Shown here one piece after another: positions 39,820 to 50,455 of a stretch of DNA of 64,000 bases (within the stretch, counting starts at the first letter, position 1; every line of letters starts with the position of its first letter). The position numbers and the translations under genes were made by a program. The DNA comes from Heliocidaris erythrogramma (lineage: Eukaryota; Echinodermata; Echinoidea; Camarodonta; Echinometridae): positions 28,695,371 to 28,759,370 of the forward strand of contig CM046859.1 in assembly GCA_025617745.1 (NCBI GenBank), written 5' to 3'. The notes under the pieces are model-generated. The model was given only the letters and a program-made list of their open reading frames with translations. It was not told the DNA's origin and did no database searches.

Positions 39820-40297
39820 AGGTCGCTTTTTCAATGTTTATGACACAGCCCCTTTTCTTGTGATAATTGCATTGTTCTTGCTCAAAGTTTTATAAGATCT
39901 TTTGCACACCTACAGTTACATGTACACTGTACTCTTTAGAATATAAATATAAAATAAGCCGTAAGTTAATATTATAAAACGGGTTCAAGAACGTAGCCAT
40001 CCTGATTGGTCAAATAACACCATGTGACCGTGCAAAAAAAAGTGATAACACACGGCAAAACGGCTCTAAACCACGGCTGAGCTGCGCGTACCTCTGGTGC
40101 GTGCAAAATGAAATCGTGTAGTTTAATTGTCATTTTAGCGCACTGAAACGCGCATGACTTTTGTTGGCTGCGCTTCTGTGATGTCATCCAGGAAAGCAAA
40201 TGGCAGCCTCCATGACTGTGCGATTCTTCGCGTTTCTAGTATGGGGTTCGTAACCATTTTTATAGACTTCATAATCATATTGTGAGTCGTGCATTAG
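39820..40297. other. Intergenic DNA, no recognised element
   Basis: No features beyond general AT-richness. Some CpG words occur near 40080-40160. Confidence 0.4.
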
Positions 40298-40403
40298 TGC
40301 GATCTGGCAACACGCTGGTTTTTATCGTGGTGTCAAACACACTCGGCTTGCGCCTCGTGCGTATAGTACACCACGATAAAACCCTTTGTGTTGCCAGATC
40401 GCA
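40298..40403. repeat. 106-bp palindrome (hairpin)
   Basis: TGCGATCTGGCAACAC at the left pairs with GTGTTGCCAGATCGCA at the right; inside, GTTTTTATCGTGGTGT pairs with ACACCACGATAAAACC. No target duplication is obvious. Confidence 0.85.
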
Positions 40404-40913
40404 CCTAGCCAGGATTGGCTTCGTGAATGTAAAAAAAAAAAATGGCTATACGCCTTCTACATCACGAAGCCAGGCCTTCTTACCCAGCAATCTAATTGTG
40501 CACGGGTTAGCAGGACTGGAAAATGCCCTGAAATAACACTTTTCTGATAACTCCCGCGACCGACAGCTCCTTCGCCACAGCGTATCCTCCTAGGAAAACG
40601 TTTAGAATTAGAATGTCTTTTTGATCGTACATATTTTTACCAAAAAATCCAAAAAAGATCGTAAGAAATTTCCGAAAACTCGCCAGTGTTTGTGTGTATC
40701 CATGCCTCCTCTTGTCATGCAGATAAGGCATGACAATGGTATTAACAGTATACTGGAAAAAAGGAATAGATTTAGCCAAGTCTAATAAATAAAATCTTGT
40801 AGGCCTACAATTTGAAGTCAAATTTTAGGTGATCTGACATATTTCATAGCTTTAATTTTAGGGCTCTCTATTCATACATCCCCATGTACACTAATTCTCA
40901 ATCAAAACAAAAT

Positions 40914-41037
40914 CAGTATGGTATCTCTATCTATCAGTATCACTATTTATCAAGTATCACTATCAGTATCACTAGTATCACTCAGTATTAAAGACAGTAT
41001 CACTCAGTATCATATCAGTAAGACACAGTATCATAGT
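40914..41037 (+). repeat. Degenerate tandem repeat of ATCACTCAGTATC words
   Basis: The words CAGTATCACT and TATCACTATCAG recur about ten times within 120 bp. Confidence 0.8.
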
Positions 41038-41896
41038 TTAGACTCACTAATATTATTAACTCAGGTCTCAGTCCCGTCTCAGTCATCAGTTTCAGATTCA
41101 GAGAAAGTAATGATGTCTCACCTTCTGGCTGTAGTACAGTGTCGAGTGCAGATTGTTAGCTATAAAAGTTGAAATTGAGGTCTGCATCACAGTTTATACG
41201 CGAGGCCAGCTAGTTGCATTGCATATTGGTATCACCCTTTTCACGATCTACTTTGGTATCACGCATCCATATGCCGATCCATGCATGCAATGGAAAAACT
41301 GGGCGTGGTACGTATGTGCGCGTGGACGCCGTCAAGTTCAAGATCAAGAGCTAAGTAAGAGCGAGCACAGTAGTTACAAAGGTTACATGTACGGTAGATC
41401 CTATCCAGAGCGCGTTGAAAGAGCTCTCTGCATGCCCCTATCGTTATCCGGCCGGATCCATCTACAACATGTTCTGTGATAACTCCTTGGGCTTGGTAAA
41501 ATCAGGGAAGTGTTAGATACTACTAGGCAAGCTTGGTAAAATGCATACCACATCGATCGCGCAGTCTACCACTACCAGACCGACAAAAAGTACATTATCT
41601 ACTGAGAGATAGCCTTGCATGGGCGCGGAACCGGGGGGGGGGGGGGGGCTTTTTTCAGTAGACACGTTTCATAACATCTTGGGAAAAGGTGAGAAAATAG
41701 ACACCTTTTCATAACATCTTGGGGAATAGGTTAGAAAATTACAAGTGAATCAAATCAGCCCCCCACCCCCCAAGTCCACCCCACTTTCAAAACGCTTCGC
41801 GGCCTCTGCCTGATTAAAGGCCCGAATCATGGAACTTCGGCCAAAAAAGGATCGATTTGGAGTCTGTTATGTATGACGTCTGAATCAAGACTATTA

Positions 41897-42269
41897 ACAG
41901 CTCGAATAAAACACAGAATGTAAGGATACCCTGTCAGAACACTTTGCCCCGAAACCAACTGAAATAGTCCAAAGGTATAGGCTTTATACTTGTATTCAAG
42001 AATCACATGAAACAATCCCGCAATTTGTTGCTCGTTTACGGCAGATGAGTGAAGGATGCAGGTTCAAGGAATTGAATAATATGCTTCGGGATCGTCTCGT
42101 AGTTGGTTGTAAGGACAAAGCTACACAAAGAAAGCTTCTTGGAGAATCAGAACTTACATTTGATAAAGCTTTGAAAATAGCCATAGCCATGGAAATAGCG
42201 AATAGAGATGTTGAACAATTGCACTCCAACGACATAGGTATAGTGAAGTCAAAGAGGTTCACAAGCTAA
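41897..42269 (+). pseudogene. gypsy gag fragment
   Basis: The reading FAPKPTEIVQRYRLYTCIQE and then TIPQFVARLRQMSEGCRFKE and QRKLLGESELTFDKALKIAI matches the capsid-type region of Ty3/gypsy Gag. The N-terminus is lost to the 5' deletion, and the frame changes near 42240 before the nucleocapsid. Confidence 0.8.
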
Positions 42270-42280
42270 GAACCGCGCAG

Positions 42281-42892
42281 GTGAAAGACAAGTCTTCAAG
42301 CAAGTGGAAGTTTAAGTCTCCGGTGAAGGAAAAGCCTGCAGGTCAGGGAACTGACAAGAAATCTAAGTGTTGGCGTTGTGGATCGACAAAACATGTTCCG
42401 CAATCCTGTCCGTTTCAGAGAGAGAAATGCTTTCTATGCCAGGAAATTGGACATACTAAAAGCCAATGCAAAGCAGTGAAAGAGTTCCGAGCGAAACACG
42501 CATGGAAAAAGAAACCACAACAGTCGCATCATTTGGAGAATGATCAAGTGCCACAAGTGGCAGAAGAGGAACATTATTTTGGTGATAATTTAAGCCACAT
42601 TGAAGGTGCTATGCTAAACAAGATCGCAATCCCGCCATACCAAGCTTCAGTATTGGTAAATGGTAGATGCCTTCAAATGGAGGTAGATACAGGCAGCCCC
42701 TGGACACTTATGTCAGCAGAGACATTCAGTCTTTGTGGTGATCAGTCAGACTTGGATCAGTCAAATGCCATGTTGAGGACATACACTGAAAACAAGGTAC
42801 CAATTATTGGAGAAGCTACCGTTGAAGTTCAGTTTCATGCTGATCAAGCCCCTAAGAAATTACCCTTGATAGTGGTTGAAAAGGGGATTTAA
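42281..42892 (+). pseudogene. gypsy nucleocapsid zinc knuckles and aspartic protease
   Basis: Two CCHC knuckles, CWRCGSTKHVPQSC and CFLCQEIGHTKSQC, are followed by the retroviral-type protease motif DTGSPWTLMS (near 42690-42720). The frame is closed by a stop at 42892, just before the LLGRDWF motif that normally follows in the same frame, so a one-base shift has occurred. Confidence 0.88.
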
Positions 42893-42894
42893 GC

Positions 42895-43596
42895 TTGTTA
42901 GGTCGTGATTGGTTTGAGGAATCGACTGTGCCACTGATCCAGGTGCCAAGCGTTCAGCAAGCCCCAAAGACAGATGACAGTGTAAACAATGTACAGAGTG
43001 TACTTGATGAAATGCTCAAGAAGCACAATGACGTGTTTGACTGTTCGAAACTAGGCAAGTTGCAAGGTTTTCAAGCAAAGGTCTATCCTCTTGAAGCTAC
43101 AAATGAAGTTGATGATGCCCTAGATGATCTGTTGGATCAAGGAGTAATAGAACCAGTGAAATTCAGTAATTATGCCTGCCCCATTGTGGTTGTGAACAAA
43201 CCAGATGGTAAAGTCAGAGTCTGTGGTAATTACAAACTCACAGCAAACAAGGTTCTGAAATTGGAGAAGTATCCAATACCTTCCTTAGAGGACATGCTTC
43301 AAGATTTGGAAGGAGGTCAAAAGTTCACAAAGCTTGATCTCTCTCACGCATACCACCAAGTTGAATTGGACCCAGAAGCAAGACACTACACTACTATCAA
43401 TACCCACAGAGGATTGTATCAGTACACCAGATTACCTTTTGGTATAGCCAGTGCTCCAGCATTGTTCCAGAGAACAATGGAGACACTTGTAGGAGATATT
43501 CCGATGTGTCGTCCATACCTCGATGACATCATAATCAGTGGTAAAACAGATGAGGATCACTTGTTCAATCTAGAAACTGTATACTCAAACGTCTGA
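42895..43596 (+). pseudogene. gypsy reverse transcriptase, N-terminal part
   Basis: Starts at LLGRDWF and includes KLDLSHAYHQVELDPEAR, LPFGIASAPALFQRTME and the catalytic YLDD within CRPYLDDIIISGKTDE. A frameshift ends it at 43596. Motif order and spacing are normal for Ty3/gypsy. Confidence 0.9.
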
Positions 43597-43613
43597 AGGA
43601 CAATGGTCTACGT

Positions 43614-44372
43614 TTGAAGAAGGAGAAATGTGTTTTCCTTCAAGAGAGTGTCCAGTATCTAGGTCACCAGATAAATCGAAATGGTATTAGCCCACTGCCT
43701 GAGAAACTGGAAGCCATTCAACAGGCACCGCGTCCAGTCAATCAGACGCAATTGCAAGCCTATATTGGTCTGCTTGGATACTACAGGAGATTTATCCCTA
43801 GTCTCAGTGCAGCGATAGCGCCTCTTACAGAGTTGTTGAGAGCAGAGTATGCTTCTACAAAGAGCACAGGAAAAAAGAGAAGTCCTGATGAACCAGACCC
43901 AAAGTTCAAGTGGACTCAGAAACAGGAGGATTCTTTCCAGAAGTCAAAGAAGCTCCTGCAACACCAAAGTGTTTTGGCACACTTTGACTCAAGCAAGCCC
44001 GTCTTGTTGCAAGTTGATGCTAGTCCGTATGGACTTGGAGCAGTGATTAGTCAGGAGGATCCTGATGGTCAAGAGCATCCAGTCGCATTTGCATCAAGAT
44101 CCCTATCAGACAGTGAAAAGAACTATGCACAGTTCGAAAAAGAAGGATTGTCTGTCATCTTTGGTCTGAAGAAGTTCCATAAATATCTATATGGAAGAAA
44201 ATTCACTATAATCACAGATCACAAGCCCCTACTTGGCGTATTTGGACAAAAGCCAGCAAGTCCGATGGCTTCAGCGAGACTGTCAAGATGGCACACGATC
44301 TTATCAGCATATGATTATGCAATTGCATACAAAGTTTGCAAGATACACCTAATTGTATTTATGCCAAGTTGA
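43614..44372 (+). pseudogene. gypsy reverse transcriptase thumb and RNase H, truncated
   Basis: Contains YLGHQINRNGISPLPEKLEA, IGLLGYYRRFIPSLSAAIAP, the RNase H start LLQVDASPYGLGAV and FTIITDHKPLLGVFG. Similarity stops at AYDYAIAYKV (about 44330); the usual connection to integrase is replaced by AT-rich DNA. Confidence 0.9.
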
Positions 44373-44798
44373 CCTATTGTAGATCACATTTTATCTTCTT
44401 TTTTTCTTTTTTTTTGGTGTAAAACAGGTTTTTATTATTGGTATTGCATAAGGTGAAAAACACAAATATACATTATACACACTTACAGAAGTGCGGTAAT
44501 TTTTAGTGTCACATAATTGATCAAATCATTTTTCTTCAGCCATGAAAGCTAATTTTGTGCATTCATAACGGATGTTGATGTTTTAATAGTAAAAACGTGT
44601 ATTGTTTTACATTTATGATGGAAAGGTTTTGACTAGATTCCTGTCGTGCAAAGGTCACATGTCTGTATAAGTATTTTGCAAGAAACTTGGATTATACTGT
44701 TTTTATAGATATACCATAACCTGCATATCACATCTGGGTAGATACAGGTATTTTTTTTTTTTTTTTTGGTACTGTGTTCTTTGCTAAAAGGGGAGGAA

Positions 44799-44955
44799 TG
44801 TTATGTGACGTCTGAATCAAGACTATTATGTACGAAGCCTGAATAGAGGTTTTTGGAAACGATTAAAAGACATGAAATGTCCGAGCGCCTCGATTGTGTC
44901 TTCATTGAAGGTTAAACGTTGATGCCCCAAGTACAACCATGTCACAAACATAATA
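44799..44955 (+). repeat. 3' LTR of the gypsy element
   Basis: Starts TGTTATGTGACGTCTGAATC and ends ACAAACATAATA. The ends are inverted (TGTTATG and CATAATA) with one change from the canonical TG...CA. Its first 30 or so bases match the remnant at 41865-41896. Confidence 0.85.
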
Positions 44956-45473
44956 GAGTCCAAGTGGGCCTTGGTTTGACCGGCAGTGTGATCTGAGGTA
45001 AGTTGTTCTATCCGTCCCCTCCCCCAGCCCCCCCCCCCCCCCTAAAAAAGGGGAAGTATATAAAAATGTAAAAAACTTCCATACCTCTTCCTTCTGACAA
45101 AATTTGGTCCATGCATGGGCCGGGGGAAAAAATCTGCCCCAATTTTTTCTGATTGTTGTCAGTTTTTATGTTTTGGTAATGTCATAGTCATAGCCTACAC
45201 CTTCCTTCTTACAAAGTTTGGCGCATGTTGGGTTTGCCAATCGACAGGGTTTTGGGGCCCTTTTAGGGGGCTCCGGGGGCCAAAGCGGGCAGTTTCGTTT
45301 AAGCTGACAAGCCTTTTGTGAATGACATGGATCATGGTCTAAGTAACTTTAGGGGTTCAAATCTCATATGTAAAATGGGGTGACTATTGCAGGACAGGCT
45401 CCTGGCCTATGGACAATCAGGAGAAGAGCACGGAACAAAACTTTGAAAAATCATCATCTGATAGTCACGTTAA

Positions 45474-45724
45474 AAAGGGAGACTTGATAGTCACTAGTAA
45501 AATTGACCTATAACAAGGAAGACCCATGATAGTTTGATATATTGATGAGCATAATTTGTCAGTTTTCACGGCACAAAAAAATGCCACAACGTGGGGTATA
45601 TTGTGAGTGTACAGCGTATGAATGATACATTTTTTGTGGAAAACTGACAAAATGCTCATCAATATATTAAACTATAATGGTTTTTCTCGTTAGGCCAATT
45701 TTACTAGGACTGTTAAGTCTCCTT
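45474..45724. mobile_element. 251-bp inverted-repeat MITE with TTAA flanks
   Basis: AAAGGGAGACTTGATAGTCA near the left pairs with GACTGTTAAGTCTCCTTT near the right, and GATATATTGATGAGCAT with ATGCTCATCAATATATT. TTAA stands at 45470-45473 and 45725-45728. It is distinct in sequence from the other TTAA elements here. Confidence 0.8.
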
Positions 45725-45729
45725 TTAAT

Positions 45730-46880
45730 AAAATATTATATTTAAAAAACACGAAACATATTTAAAAACTGAGAGTGCATGGAGGGGCCTAGGCCTACTC
45801 GATAATATACAGTTCATGTTAATTTTTTGGCAACTATTATGAATGTATTCTACTTGGTCCCACTAATCTGAAAAATGATGATGGCTTTTTTCTTTTGACC
45901 TTTAGTGACCTTACCCCAAGGTCAAATTTTAACGGTCGTTATCACGACCAAGTAGGCCTATGACTTTGATTTTAAAACCGTGACAGCAAATTCTACAAAA
46001 AGGCGTGACATAATTATGACATCAATTGATTTTGTTGTCAGACCTCTCAGATTTTCGTTCATAGTAGGCCCTATATGCAAATTTATGAAAATTACCTCAT
46101 TACATACACAAAAATGTGCATAATTAACATGTAGTCTGCATCATACTAGTATACAGCTGTATCGGTCCTTTTTTATTGAAGCACTCCAATCATATATTAA
46201 CATCAGGCCAGTGGCGGAACGTCCCCTACCCCTACTTTGACTGGGGGTCCAAAAAATAGGCGGGGGGGGGGGGGGCAACTAAACATATCGGTTGGAAAAA
46301 TTGATATAGCCTAATATCATAAATTGATGTTTTAATAAACCAGAAAGCATTATCCTTCTTCAATGACTCACTGTTTTGAAAATAATATAGGCTGGTATAA
46401 TAATTATGGTAGAAAGTTTTATTTCTGGCTCAGAACGTATAAAGATGTAAATATTTTCCAAACCAAGTCAAAATGAAATTACGGAGCATGCAAAGTGTTT
46501 AACACTCAGAATTATTGTTCAGCTGATGTTCGCATTCTGCAACAAAACAGTATAGCCTACTTCTCAAGTAAAATTGCCCTTGAGTCTTGCCTTGATATTC
46601 ATAACAAAAACAGAGGCCCATTCTGTAGGAGTATATATTTATTTTCTATGCTTTATTTCATCATTGCAGTTTCACTCCAAATAACTGAGTCGAATTTGGC
46701 TTTTGTAGAAGATGTTTAAATTCTGCCTATACCCCTAACAGAAATATCCCTTTTGAAAGTGAAAAATAATGCACCTCCTCCGGTAGAATGAGCAACCATC
46801 TCGAGGTAACTACCTTCTTCAGGTGCCAGGTATTGTACCCTATACGCCCATTTATGATAAAAACAAAATTAATACTTCCC
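45730..46880. other. Intergenic DNA with a G13 run, otherwise unassigned
   Basis: A dispersed word CAGTGGCGGA (46210) and a poly-G run (46260) mark a possible decayed G-rich repeat. Nothing else is recognised. Confidence 0.4.
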
Positions 46881-47039
46881 ATGCAGGCGCACAGCCAGGG
46901 AGGCGGTTGGGGCGGTCGCCCCCTCAACCCCCCCCCCCAAAAAAAAAAAAACACCATCAACCAGGGGAAAAAAGAAGAAGAAAAAATAATAAAAGCAAGA
47001 GCGAAAGAGCGGGGGGAAGTGAGAAAGAAAAAAGCCTAT

Positions 47040-47651
47040 ATAGAAAGGTGCTACGAGCCGTTATCTTTCTCTCATAATTTCTTAAAACGTCAAAGGGGAA
47101 ACTCCCCCTCCCTGCGCCCAATATTTACGTGCAGTATTGCGTCAATTGAAAAGCAGATCAGGGGGTACTTAACTGCGACATCTGTTACATAAAGCGCAGT
47201 ATAATTGGGTCCAAAAAAGGTGCTTTACGAGCCGTTATATTTCTCTCAAATTTGCTAAACGTCAAAGCTTTCGCGCTTCGCGCTGAAGGGGGCACCCCCC
47301 CCCCTTCCTTGCGCCCGCCCCTGTTACTTAGAGCAGTATTGCGTCCAAATAAATGAAAAGCAGTCAAGGCGTCGAACTTACTTTCCGCCTAAAAGAGGGT
47401 GCAAGGGCCGTTATATTTCTCTCAAATTTGCTAAACGTAAAAGCTTTCGCGCTTCGCGCGCCCGGGAAGGGAGACCCCCACCCCCCCCCCCCCCGGCCCT
47501 GCTCCCACCCCTGACACACAGGGCAGTATTTCGTCCAAATAACTGTAAAGCAGCCAGGGCGTCGAACTAACTTTCCGCCTTAAAAAATAAAAGGGTGCTA
47601 CGAGCCGTTATCCTTCTCTCAAATTTGCTTAAACGTCAGAGCTATCGCGCA

Positions 47652-47660
<9 letters not shown>
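47040..47660 (+). repeat. Tandem repeat, four units of about 172-197 bp
   Basis: Each unit starts near GTGCTACGAGCCGTTAT (47047, 47219, 47398, 47595) and includes TTTCTCTCAAATTTGCTAAA, CTTTCGCGCTTCGCG and a poly-C or poly-G run. Unit ends carry GCAGTATTGCGTCCAAATAA. The last unit runs into an uninterrupted G run of about 35 (47655-47690). Confidence 0.85.
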
Positions 47661-47683
<23 letters not shown>

Positions 47684-47734
47684 AACCTACACCCACTCCC
47701 TGGAGAGCAGCCTTTTGCGTCCTCATAAGAAATA

Positions 47735-47957
47735 GACCTGTTTACTGTTTTTATGCATACTTTCTAGTTTTCTCGAGTTGATTTTGTCTTGACGACTACA
47801 AAGCTTGCCAGATGCTTGACCGACATAGCAACATCTAATGCGTGCAAAATGGATTCCATCCATAGAGATGCTATTATTCGTAGCAGGAAATAGTTGGTAA
47901 CTAAGGATTCTGGAGAGAAACATGCATTAATAATTGAAATACATTAGTAAAAAGGTC
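47735..47957. mobile_element. MITE family B, copy 1 (GACCTGTTTACT ends, TA duplication)
   Basis: Shares GATTCCATCCATAGAGAT and GTTGGTAACTAAGGATTCTG with the copy at 58556. The termini GACCTGTTTACT and AGTAAAAAGGTC are inverted and flanked by TA. Confidence 0.88.
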
Positions 47958-48160
47958 TACATTTTTTTAACCGCCCCCTAAAATTAAATCCTATAGCTAA
48001 GCGGTTGATACTGCCGGCACTAAAAATCTTGACATACATAATAGGCCTTACAATTACAGAATAATTGAAAAACCAACTGAAGAAAAGGGGCATGGGCATA
48101 ATATTAATCAGAAAATGACGCCCAATAGGTATTTTAGTGATGTACGTTATAAAAAAAAAG

Positions 48161-48211
48161 ACGGTGCAAAATACATGTATAGTATACAACTATACATGTA
48201 TTTTGCACCGT
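48161..48211. repeat. Perfect 23-bp hairpin with 5-nt loop
   Basis: ACGGTGCAAAATACATGTAT (left) pairs perfectly with ATACATGTATTTTGCACCGT (right). A-run and T-run flanks extend the pairing. It could be a short foldback element; a small-RNA precursor is possible but untested. Confidence 0.85.
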
Positions 48212-48252
48212 ATTTTTTTTTAAAGCTAATCAAGCTATGAATATTGGTTTCC

Positions 48253-48435
48253 AGAACCGCAGCGGCGGATCCAGGAATTTGAAATGGGGGGGGGGGTGCC
48301 AGCGGCAAGGGAGCGGAGGGTGTGGGAGGGGGTATCCCCGATCCCCCTCCCATGGTAAAAATTAAAAAAAAACACAGAAAAATTAACTGAGGGGAACACG
48401 CCCGAAGTTAGCGCAGCTGGATCCGCCACTGCAGA
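48253..48435. mobile_element. MITE-like G-rich element with GGCGGATCCAGG/CTGGATCCGCC ends
   Basis: GCAGCGGCGGATCCAGGAAT at the left is answered by AGCTGGATCCGCCACTGCAG at the right. The same GTGGCGGATCCAGG start followed by poly-G occurs alone at 48852, and a variant at 46210. Confidence 0.7.
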
Positions 48436-48485
48436 AGACAACAGGGCTGTCAGCTAAACACTCTTTTCAGTCGCGTAAAGCTATG

Positions 48486-49414
48486 CCTAGTTTACATTTG
48501 GCCTGCGTTTGGTCGACGTACGGAGCCCGTATCCTGCCCGTATCCCCTTTTCCGTGCGGTGGCCGTGAGATTTTCGTACGGATTCACGGGCTCCGCGGCC
48601 TCTACGATTTTGTTTCGCGGGAGGTTACATGTATACAAATTTTAAAAAAAATCGTAAGCCTGTACCCCGTAGATATATCGTAGGTGGCATTGCACAATGC
48701 CGGCACGCACAATTTTTCGGTGAACATTTTTCAGATGGGCTCTGTACGATTTCTGTGCGGAAGCTGGGGTGGCTGCACAGTGAGACCTGTAGGCCTAAAT
48801 CATCCGCGAACTCGAAAACGATAAAAAGGGTATTTTTTTCACCATTGGGCTGATCAGTGGCGGATCCAGGGGGGGGGGGGCACATCCGGCCCGTGGATTT
48901 TGATCATAAAGGATCCGCCCTTTTTTCGATTGTGCCCCACCCCCTTTTAGAACGAAAAACCTTTTTTTTTGTTTTTTTTTGTTTGTCAGAGATTCATGGA
49001 GGGCAACTGGACCCCATAACACCCCCCCCCCCCACACACACACACACACATAAACGTGAGCGAATTTTGGAGGTCTGGCGAGGAGGTTTCGTCGCCACCC
49101 CCCCCCCCCCCCACTACTCCTACCAAGTTGTTGTCACATAACTCCTTGCTATACTACTGCAATCCCCGTTTAGGGTGCTTTTCAGAAAGTGATTTACGCG
49201 GATTATGTACACGTCTCAATGAGACATCCCCCCCCCCCCCCGGGCAATCTCCGAACAGCCTCTGCACGGATCCGGCCTGCCCCCGAGGGCCAATACAAGA
49301 AATGGCACGATGCTCAAACACCGTAGCCTGTTGCCACCTACAATGCCCGAAAAATCGCACGGAAAAATCGTAGACCAATTTATCGTACAGCGCCCGGGGC
49401 AAATGTAAACTAGC
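48486..49414. mobile_element. Inverted-repeat element, about 930 bp, invaded by another repeat
   Basis: CCTAGTTTACATTTGGCC at the left mirrors GGGCAAATGTAAACTAGCC at the right. Internal words on CGTACGG and ACGATTTT also repeat in inverse. A GGCGGATCCAGG/poly-G repeat lies inside at 48852. No transposase reading is seen. Confidence 0.65.
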
Positions 49415-50346
49415 CTATGGGCATTATTTTTAGTAATATATGTACCATGAAGCTACTTCACGGTAATTTCAAATTAGTAAGTCATAAAGAAGTTACTGTA
49501 ATGCATTTATTAGAAATGGGTTGTAAAAAGCAATTCATCATGGTGGTTTATCCCCTCTTTTCCACCAAGATAGTTGCTCTTCTCCCCCCCCCCCCCCCCC
49601 CCCCCCCAGTACTCTTTTTCGGAAATTTTACGCCAGAGGCATTGTCTTCTGCAACAAACAATCGATTGCTGTGCATGCTGCTGCTACACATAGCAGCAGC
49701 ATAGTATAGCTGTGGCGCGCGCGCGCGACCTTAATTACAGCTGTGTTTGTACCAGCATAGTTTTGTTTGATATCAAACCAATATTTATTAAGTAATTTAT
49801 TCTCATATTTTGTTGATATAAATAGAAAACAGTGTACTTTAATATTTTTAGAATAGAAAATACTTATTAAAAAATATTGTTACTTATTCAAATTAGATAT
49901 AATCTGATTTTCTCGCCATTGTTCATTAAACCGGCAATAGCTATTTTGCGCCATTTCGTGAAAAATTCAAGCGGTTGGCATTACCATCCTCAGTAAAACT
50001 CTCGGGAAAATAATATTTTCTCTACCAGAAGGAGAAATTTAACGAACGTTTATGTCATTATAGATTTTCAGTGGACACGTGAAAAAGTCTTCGTTCGAAA
50101 GTTTGCGAGCACATCCCTACATTTCCTTCATTTGTCGTACTATTATTTCCAGGTGCGGGAGTCCGGTTTTATAATTCAGTGCTACGCCTGAACCTTCCCC
50201 AGCTTTGACACTGAACGCCCGCCGAACACTGCCGAAGTGAATCGCTGCTGGAAAGAGACAAACAACAGAAACATTTATTTTTGGCGACTGTTTCCTCCAT
50301 ATTAGTATTACTGCGAATGTTTGTGACTCTATAGACAAGAATTGAT
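49415..50346 (+). other. Region upstream of asf1 (promoter and 5' leader expected)
   Basis: Contains a C21 run (49586), a (GC)n run at 49715-49728 and AT-rich DNA. TTTTGCGCC at 49944-49952 resembles an E2F half-site, which would suit a replication-linked gene, but it is a single short match. No TATA box is placed. Confidence 0.35.
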
Positions 50347-50455
50347 ATGGCGAAAGTCCAAGTTACAAATGTTACAGTTTTGGACAATCCTGCGAATTTT
50401 CTGAACCCTTTTCAGTTTGAGATCACATTTGAATGTGCAGAAAATCTGACAGAAG
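50347..50455 (+). CDS. asf1: asf1 exon 1 (start codon)
   Basis: Encodes MAKVQVTNVTVLDNPANFLN to AENLTE. It ends in phase 1 before GTGAGT. The start is fixed by alignment to the invariant MAKVQV. Confidence 0.97.

Larger units (their letters stand above)
41865..44955 (+). mobile_element. Broken Ty3/gypsy LTR retrotransposon with 5-bp target duplication
   Basis: The element starts TGTTATGTATGACGTC and ends with a 157-bp 3' LTR. GAGTC lies on both sides (41860-41864 and 44956-44960). Gag (partial), zinc knuckles, protease, reverse transcriptase and RNase H are present in order, in at least four frames. The 5' LTR is cut to about 32 bp and fused to mid-gag. RNase H ends abruptly near 44330, and integrase is missing. 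A purine tract AAAAGGGGAGGA precedes the 3' LTR. It cannot move by itself. Confidence 0.9.
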
